DNA from: Desulfuromonadaceae bacterium
Lineage (GTDB): Bacteria > Desulfobacterota > Desulfuromonadia > Geobacterales > Pseudopelobacteraceae
DNA: 59,283 nt
Assembly: GCA_028712075.1 (NCBI GenBank)
Contig: JAQTQX010000028.1
Coordinates: forward strand, 1 to 59,283
Direction: 5' to 3'
Part shown: positions 54,161 through 59,283 of the stretch, one piece after another
Layout: the number at the start of each line of letters is the position of its first letter
Position numbering within the stretch: position 1 is the stretch's first letter
The notes under the pieces: model-generated
The model's database searches: none
Seen by the model: the letters and a program-made list of their open reading frames with translations, nothing else
Told to the model about the DNA's origin: nothing
Made by a program: the position numbers and the translations under genes

Positions 54161-56224
54161 TCAGGCTAATCGTGAAAAATCGGCTATTTTACTGAACATT
54201 CGCGCAATCGCGGTCAACAGTGCAAGGCGGTTGGTCTTAACTCTCTGGTCCTCAGCCATGACCATGACCCGGTCAAAAAACAGGTCCACCGGACCGCGCA
54301 GGGTGGCAATCTCGGTCAGCGCATCCAGCCAGGAGCCGGCAGCAACCCTTGTTGCGACCGATATTTTGACCGATTGAAAGGCGTCGTAGAGCGCCTGTTC
54401 TGCGGTATCCTCGAAAAGGGCCGGATCAACCGGCGCATCTGTGCCGTTCTTGATGATGTTGCCGATGCGCTTGAAAGCCACCGTCAGCGGCTCAAAGTCG
54501 GCGTGGTTTTCAAACTCCGCCAATGCGGCAATGCGGGCTTTAACCTCGACAAGATCGTCAAATCCTGCGGAAACTGCCGCATCAACCGTACCGGTGGCGA
54601 ATGAGCTTCCCAGCAGATTAACAAACCGGGCACGGAAAAATTCCCGCACATCACCGGCAACCTCTGCGTTTGGCCGGGTCAATTTGGTGGAAAGCAGGGA
54701 CAGAGCGTTGTCAATCAACGTGTTGAGCGACAGACGGCACCCCTTGTCAAGAATGATCGCAATAATGCCGATTGTCGCACGCCTGAGTGCGTACGGATCG
54801 GCGGCGCCGGTCGGAATCAGGCCTACGCCGAAACAGCCGCAGATTGTATCAAGCTTGTCGGCAATGGAAACAAAGGCGCCGATGTCCGATGCAGGAAGTT
54901 CTCCTCCAGCCTGCGTCGGCAGGTAATGCTCGGCAATGGCAGTGGCAATATCGGCATGTTCGCCTTCCAGCAGCGCATACTCGCGCCCCATGATCCCCTG
55001 CACTTCAGGAAATTCACCCACCATTCCGGAAACCAGATCGGCCTTACAGAGCCAGGCGGCACGTGCAGTCTGAGCTTTGACCGCCGGGTTGAGCTTCTCG
55101 GCCAATCCTTCCGCAATAATTCTGAACCGCTCCATTTTTTCATACGATGTTCCCAGTTTTTGCTGATAGACCACCTTTTTGAGCGACTCGACCCGCTCAT
55201 CAAGACGCACCTTCTGGTCTTCCTCAAAGAAAAAGCGGGCATCTGACAGGCGGGCACGCAGCACTCGTTCATTACCTTTGACAACAACGGAGGGATCTTC
55301 GGTCAGGGTGTTGTTGATCGTAATAAAACCGGGCATCAGACCGCCATTGGCGTCAACTATAGAAAAGTAGCGTTGGTTGGTGCGCATTGAGGTAATCAAA
55401 ACTTCTTTGGGGACTTTTAAAAATTCTTCAGAAAACGTGCCGCGCACAGCACTCGGATATTCAACCAGATAGGCAACCTGCTCTACCAGCTCCTCATCCG
55501 GCAGCAGATGGCCGCCGGATGCGACGGCAACTCGGTGCGTTTCCCGGCGGATAATTTCTTTTCTTTTTTCAGCGTCCGGGATAACAAAATGCCGCTCACA
55601 CTCCTCCAGATAATGGGCAAAGCCGTTTACCGGGAAGGGGGTGTTTGCCATGAAGCGATGGCCTCGTGAAACTTTACCGCTCTCGATCGTACCAAACGAG
55701 AACGGAACAACCGTACCGTCGAAAAGGGCTACAATCCAGTGGATCGGCCGGGCAAAACGGACATCGCCGTCACCCCAGCGCATTGACTTTTTGAAGGGAA
55801 TAGCGGCGACCAGCGCCGGCAGTAGTTCTGAAAGAATCTGAAATGTCGGGCGGCCGTTTTCATGCTTGCTGACGAAGAGGTATTCGCCTTTTTCTGTGGT
55901 TATGGTTTGCAACTCTGAAACAGCAATCCCCTGACCACGGGCAAAGCCTTCTGCCGCTTTGGTCGGATTTCCTGAAGCATCGTAGGCGGCTTTCACTGAG
56001 GGGCCGGTAGTGGTGATTTCAGCGTCAGGCTGTACGCTTGGAATCCCGGTTACCACCAGAACAAGGCGTCGCGGCGTTGCCATGGTTTTTACTTCGCTGA
56101 AGGAGAGGCGTGCCAGAGCCAGTTCCTTGATAATAAAGGCTTCCATTTCCGCCGTCGCGCGCGGTATAAACCCGGCCGGAATTTCTTCGCAGCCAATTTC
56201 AAAAAACAGTTCTTTCGTGCTCAT
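54161..56224 (-). CDS. glyS: Glycyl-tRNA synthetase beta subunit
   Basis: The 687-residue protein starts STKELFFEIGCEEIPAGFIP, the usual GlyS start, and has the C-terminal anticodon-binding part. With GlyQ it forms the alpha2-beta2 enzyme that charges tRNA-Gly. It abuts glyQ, whose stop shares the base at 56224. Confidence 0.96.
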   Translation of the reverse strand: MSTKELFFEIGCEEIPAGFIPRATAEMEAFIIKELALARLSFSEVKTMATPRRLVLVVTGIPSVQPDAEITTTGPSVKAAYDASGNPTKAAEGFARGQGIAVSELQTITTEKGEYLFVSKHENGRPTFQILSELLPALVAAIPFKKSMRWGDGDVRFARPIHWIVALFDGTVVPFSFGTIESGKVSRGHRFMANTPFPVNGFAHYLEECERHFVIPDAEKRKEIIRRETHRVAVASGGHLLPDEELVEQVAYLVEYPSAVRGTFSEEFLKVPKEVLITSMRTNQRYFSIVDANGGLMPGFITINNTLTEDPSVVVKGNERVLRARLSDARFFFEEDQKVRLDERVESLKKVVYQQKLGTSYEKMERFRIIAEGLAEKLNPAVKAQTARAAWLCKADLVSGMVGEFPEVQGIMGREYALLEGEHADIATAIAEHYLPTQAGGELPASDIGAFVSIADKLDTICGCFGVGLIPTGAADPYALRRATIGIIAIILDKGCRLSLNTLIDNALSLLSTKLTRPNAEVAGDVREFFRARFVNLLGSSFATGTVDAAVSAGFDDLVEVKARIAALAEFENHADFEPLTVAFKRIGNIIKNGTDAPVDPALFEDTAEQALYDAFQSVKISVATRVAAGSWLDALTEIATLRGPVDLFFDRVMVMAEDQRVKTNRLALLTAIARMFSKIADFSRLA

Positions 56225-57102
56225 CAGGCAGCACCCCCCTTCAGTAGTGGAAAGCCGAGTCGCTCGCGCATTTTCAGGTATCCTTCGGCACAGATTCGTG
56301 CAACGCCTCTGACTCTACCGATATAGGAAGCGCGTTCTGTAACCGAAATAGCTCCACGGGCATCCAGCAGGTTGAAGGTATGGGAACATTTCATGACGTA
56401 ATCGTATGCCGGCAGTACGAGGCCTTTTGCTGCAAGACGGAGGCACTCCTTCTCGTACATGGTGAAGAGCTGCAGCAGCATGTCCACGTCAGCCTCTTCG
56501 AAGTTATGCCGTGAAAACTCGACTTCGCTTTCATGATGAATATCGCCGTACTTTATTCCTTTGACCCATTCAAGGTCATATACATTATCAACGCCCTGAA
56601 GATACATGGCAATGCGCTCGCAGCCGTAGGTGATTTCGGATGGAATCGGCTTCAGATCGATGCCGCCGGCCTGTTGGAAATAGGTGAACTGGGTGATCTC
56701 CATGCCGTCCAGCCAGACTTCCCAACCAAGCCCCCACGCACCGAGCGTCGGTGATTCCCAGTCATCCTCAACAAAGCGGATGTCATGTTTGGCAGGGTCA
56801 AGGCCGAAGGAGCGAAGGGAGTCCAGGTAAAGATCGAGAATATTGAGTGGAGACGGTTTCATAATGACTTGAAACTGGTAATAATGCTGGAGCCGGTTGG
56901 GGTTTTCGCCATAACGTCCGTCGGTGGGACGGCGCGACGGTTCCACATATGCTACATTCCACGGTTCCGGACCGAGCACGCGCAGAAAAGTGGCAGGGTT
57001 GAACGTTCCGGCACCTTTTTCAGTATCATAGGGCTGCTGGATAACGCATCCCTGTTTGGCCCAATACCCTTGCAGGGAGAGAATAAGATCTTGAAATGTC
57101 AC
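56224..57102 (-). CDS. glyQ: Glycyl-tRNA synthetase alpha subunit
   Basis: From the GTG at 57102 the product is 292 residues and starts [20 protein letters not shown] as GlyQ should. GGAGG lies eight bases upstream. The open frame to 57144 would begin only about ten bases from the promoter -10, so the GTG is preferred. Class II motifs such as [17 protein letters not shown] are present. Confidence 0.96.
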   Translation of the reverse strand: MTFQDLILSLQGYWAKQGCVIQQPYDTEKGAGTFNPATFLRVLGPEPWNVAYVEPSRRPTDGRYGENPNRLQHYYQFQVIMKPSPLNILDLYLDSLRSFGLDPAKHDIRFVEDDWESPTLGAWGLGWEVWLDGMEITQFTYFQQAGGIDLKPIPSEITYGCERIAMYLQGVDNVYDLEWVKGIKYGDIHHESEVEFSRHNFEEADVDMLLQLFTMYEKECLRLAAKGLVLPAYDYVMKCSHTFNLLDARGAISVTERASYIGRVRGVARICAEGYLKMRERLGFPLLKGGAA

Positions 57103-57154
57103 GCTGATACCTCCGGTCGGGGAGTATGATGAAGTCACACGCAAAAAGAGCTAT

Positions 57155-57183
57155 CTAATAGCAGGAATAGTCCCTTCGGTCAA
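57155..57183 (-). promoter_or_regulatory. Promoter of glyQ-glyS
   Basis: On the minus strand TTGACC (57183-57178), a 17-base spacer and TATTAG (57160-57155) point toward glyQ. Confidence 0.55.
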
Positions 57184-57224
57184 GGCGGCGAGTGGAACGT
57201 TCCGAAAAATATGTGTAACAGCAC

Positions 57225-57920
57225 TTACGGCACGGTACTTCGTCCTATCAGTGTCGAGAGCGATTCGGTGATACATGTTGCCTGTCCCAGCCTCGAAGCG
57301 GGGTAGCTGTTGGTGACGGCACACACCTTCAGGCCGGCGGCGGATGCAGCAGATATTCCGGCAGGCGTGTCTTCAATGGCAATGGTTCTCTCTTGTGCAA
57401 AACGGCTCTGGTGAATAATGTGAAGTCGTGTGAAGGCAAGCTGGTAACATTCGGGGTCAGGTTTACTTGCCGCAACATCATCTGCAGTTATGATGACGTC
57501 AAACAGGTCTGAGATGCCGAGCATGGCAAGGATGGGATCGATGTCTGCACGGAGTGCTCCGCTGCAGATTGCGAGCGGAATGTCGTGAGTATGAAGATGA
57601 TGTATCAGGTCAAGCACTCCGGGATAGGGTGAAACGTCCGAGCGGATCACCTCCTGAAAAAACGCTGCTTTTTTTTCAATCAGAGCGTGCAGCTCATTCT
57701 GGCCGAGCGGCAGATTTTTTGCCAAAAAAGCGTGGCGGAAGGCGTCTCTGTCATCAAAACCAATATAGGTTTCGACATATTCCTCCCAGGTGAAATGAAG
57801 ATCGAGCGGCTCTAACGTCCGCTGGAACGCAGTGTAATGGAGCGGTTCCGTGTCGACAATAACTCCGTCAAAATCAAAAATGACCGCTTCGACCTGAATT
57901 CCGTGAGGAAAGTTAATCAT
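57225..57920 (-). CDS. HAD family hydrolase, phosphatase/beta-phosphoglucomutase-like
   Basis: The 231-residue protein has HAD motif I FDFDGVIVDTEPLH, a cap domain, motif II near LAICSGALR, motif III in SKPDPE and motif IV IEDTPAGI. It is a cytoplasmic phosphatase or phosphomutase of the PGMB/GPH type. The substrate cannot be told. It reads in the same direction as glyQ, 122 bases upstream of it. Confidence 0.9.
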   Translation of the reverse strand: MINFPHGIQVEAVIFDFDGVIVDTEPLHYTAFQRTLEPLDLHFTWEEYVETYIGFDDRDAFRHAFLAKNLPLGQNELHALIEKKAAFFQEVIRSDVSPYPGVLDLIHHLHTHDIPLAICSGALRADIDPILAMLGISDLFDVIITADDVAASKPDPECYQLAFTRLHIIHQSRFAQERTIAIEDTPAGISAASAAGLKVCAVTNSYPASRLGQATCITESLSTLIGRSTVP

Positions 57921-57959
57921 TGTCTGTGGGACCCCGTTTCATTCCTCTATTGGATGATA

Positions 57960-58775
57960 TCAGCTATAGATAAAGGCTTTTACCGTAGCCCACACAAGAA
58001 CTCCGCCTGTCGCAAGAGCGCACAGCAATGCCGATGCACGATCAAAATGATTTTCCCTGCGGCGTTCACTGTACCCAAGGATGGCTCCAATAGCAATGCC
58101 GCCAATTATTCCGCCACCGTGCCCCCAGTTATTAATGCCCGGAAATATCAGACCAAAAACAAAAAGGCTGATAACCCAGCCGCTTACCTCCCGATACACA
58201 GCACTGCCATACGCACCGCCTCTGCTTTTTCCATAATAGAGCAGGGCGCCGATGTGAGCGCAGACCGCTGCCGATGCACCAATAGTAAACGGTACCCCGG
58301 CAAAGTAGGAAACACCATAGCCTGTTACTCCTCCCAGCGTGTAGATGGTAAACATTCGACTGGTGCCGTACTCGTTGGAAACCCGGGGTGCAATCTGTTT
58401 CAGGGCCATCAAGTTGAAGATCAGATGAATGATGCCGCCGTGAAGGTAGTTCGCTGTAATAACTGTCCAAAAACGGCCAAAATGGTCAATCGGGTAGGTG
58501 CCGGTTGCCCCCAGCAGCATGAGGCTTGTCTGCCCAGGAGAAAAAAAACTACTGGAGCCGACAGTTCGTGCACTCAAAACGAGCGATAAAGCAAAAAGTA
58601 TGATGTTGACTGTAATGAGGGTTTTGATTACCCAGTCGCCATCCATCACGCCCTTAGACCAATTGATAAACTGCCACCACGGAGCAGAGCGGGCTGTTCC
58701 GCACCACGAACAGACGGACTCTTCACTTCCGACGAGGCGCCTGCAGCGCGGACAGAGAATTGCGCGCTGTGTCAT
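57960..58775 (-). CDS. Rhomboid family intramembrane protease with zinc ribbon
   Basis: The 271-residue protein has an N-terminal zinc ribbon (C-x2-C...C-x2-C: CPRCRRL and CSWCGTA) and about seven membrane segments. The rhomboid site reads GASAAVCA, where the catalytic serine is present but the usual second glycine of GxSG is alanine. The histidine lies in GHGGGIIGG, and the HGGIIHLIFNL loop is normal. It should cut membrane proteins within the bilayer. Confidence 0.9.
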   Translation of the reverse strand: MTQRAILCPRCRRLVGSEESVCSWCGTARSAPWWQFINWSKGVMDGDWVIKTLITVNIILFALSLVLSARTVGSSSFFSPGQTSLMLLGATGTYPIDHFGRFWTVITANYLHGGIIHLIFNLMALKQIAPRVSNEYGTSRMFTIYTLGGVTGYGVSYFAGVPFTIGASAAVCAHIGALLYYGKSRGGAYGSAVYREVSGWVISLFVFGLIFPGINNWGHGGGIIGGIAIGAILGYSERRRENHFDRASALLCALATGGVLVWATVKAFIYS

Positions 58776-59283
58776 CGTCTGTTACCGGTAAGTCTCAGCA
58801 GTTTGAGAAATGGGTTGGTAACACTGCATTGACGAGCCTTGGAGAGGAAAATAGTGCCATTGCCAAAAAAACTGTGATGATGTGACTTGCCCCCATTCAT
58901 GCATCTACCTTTCGGATAAGAATGTTCCGCCTAACGATAAGGTGCGTATCATTGTGGCTGTAGCCGGTGTTTTAAATCATTCATGAAGAAGCCACTTTTT
59001 ACCTCTGTTTTATACCATAGTCTAAAGTACATAAAACAAAAAGTGAGTATGACGCACAATAAACGGCTTCTCTATCAGTCGGGGGCGGTATCTCTTGTAT
59101 GCCGGCGTACTGAGTCTTGCGCGAATGGTTACCAACCAGCCGGATGTGCCTTTCAGCAGGTATACTCATTTAATACACGCTTGATTGCCATATACATGAA
59201 ACGTAACCTGCCGAAATCACTATACTCGGTTTCTGGTTAGCGATAATTAGTATTATTTTTTCATACAGCTACAGGTATCTGCT
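58776..59283. other. Intergenic region to the window edge
   Basis: No supported gene is seen. An open frame on the plus strand at 58983-59240 lacks a ribosome site and looks random. No tRNA cloverleaf is apparent. Two short segments, GACTTGCCCCC (58887) and GCCTAAC (58930), could be transposon or integron ends but stand alone. Confidence 0.5.

Noticed and set aside
58983..59240. An 85-residue plus-strand frame near the window end
   Set aside because: No ribosome site and a composition unlike a protein.
1..59283. CRISPR arrays, rRNA or tRNA genes
   Set aside because: No spaced direct repeats, rRNA-like stretches or tRNA cloverleaf were noticed in the gaps; a tRNA scan was not possible.

Overview
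The window looks like a chromosome segment of a Geobacter-like anaerobe (Desulfuromonadia, Geobacterales). The signs are two adjacent energy-converting-hydrogenase-related (Ehr) membrane complexes, a macromolecular-synthesis operon rpsU-yqeY-cvpA-dnaG-rpoD, a hemerythrin-tailed chemoreceptor, many c-di-GMP genes (GGDEF, HD-GYP, two PilZ), and protein sequences typical of that group. This assignment is an inference from gene content and order; I could not run a search.

Layout. 1-2,100: a partial iron-sulfur protein, then an AhpD-like gene and its TetR regulator, which appear to share an operator. 2,100-2,730: a non-coding stretch with a probable group II intron relic. 2,730-10,681 (+): membrane proteins (DUF2127, BenE, DUF554), a PAS-GGDEF cyclase, rsgA, an NRDE protein, an M23 peptidase and a MATE exporter. 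10,694-12,486 (-): a PilZ / receiver / PilZ operon. 12,721-19,463 (+): valS, nadK, recN, two exported coiled-coil proteins and a cupin. 19,460-41,188 (-): a 22-kb block with two Ehr gene sets. 41,387-43,769 (+): mutT-type Nudix, an EamA transporter and an HD-GYP phosphodiesterase, ended by a perfect-stem terminator. 43,962-58,775 (-): an exported TPR/coiled-coil protein, rpoD, dnaG, cvpA, yqeY, rpsU, hisE-hisF-hisA-hisH, the chemoreceptor, glyS-glyQ, a HAD phosphatase and a rhomboid protease.

The Ehr block is the centre of interest. The upstream set (B, 41.2-26.9 kb) begins with a DNA-binding/PTS-EIIA protein behind a good sigma-70 promoter. It then encodes two HyfB-like antiporter subunits, HyfD, HyfE, HyfF, a NuoCD-like large subunit, a DUF167 protein and a NuoB-like subunit. 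The downstream set (A, 26.8-19.5 kb) has its own promoter inside the end of set B and encodes HyfB, HyfD, HyfE, HyfF, a large subunit, and a NuoB-like subunit fused to a two-cluster ferredoxin. Both large subunits lack the two CxxC pairs that hold nickel-iron in hydrogenases, so these are presumably ion-translocating redox complexes with an unknown electron partner.

Set B is split between hyfE and hyfF by a 4-kb island of small same-strand genes. It holds a RHH/MazF toxin-antitoxin pair with a clear operator palindrome, a DUF4238 protein, a decayed zinc-ribbon gene, a DUF433/DUF5615 pair, and a UPF0158 gene broken from its upstream part at a homopolymer. The regulated placement, duplicated pumps, missing active-site residues and the island make this the part of the window most likely to reward further work.
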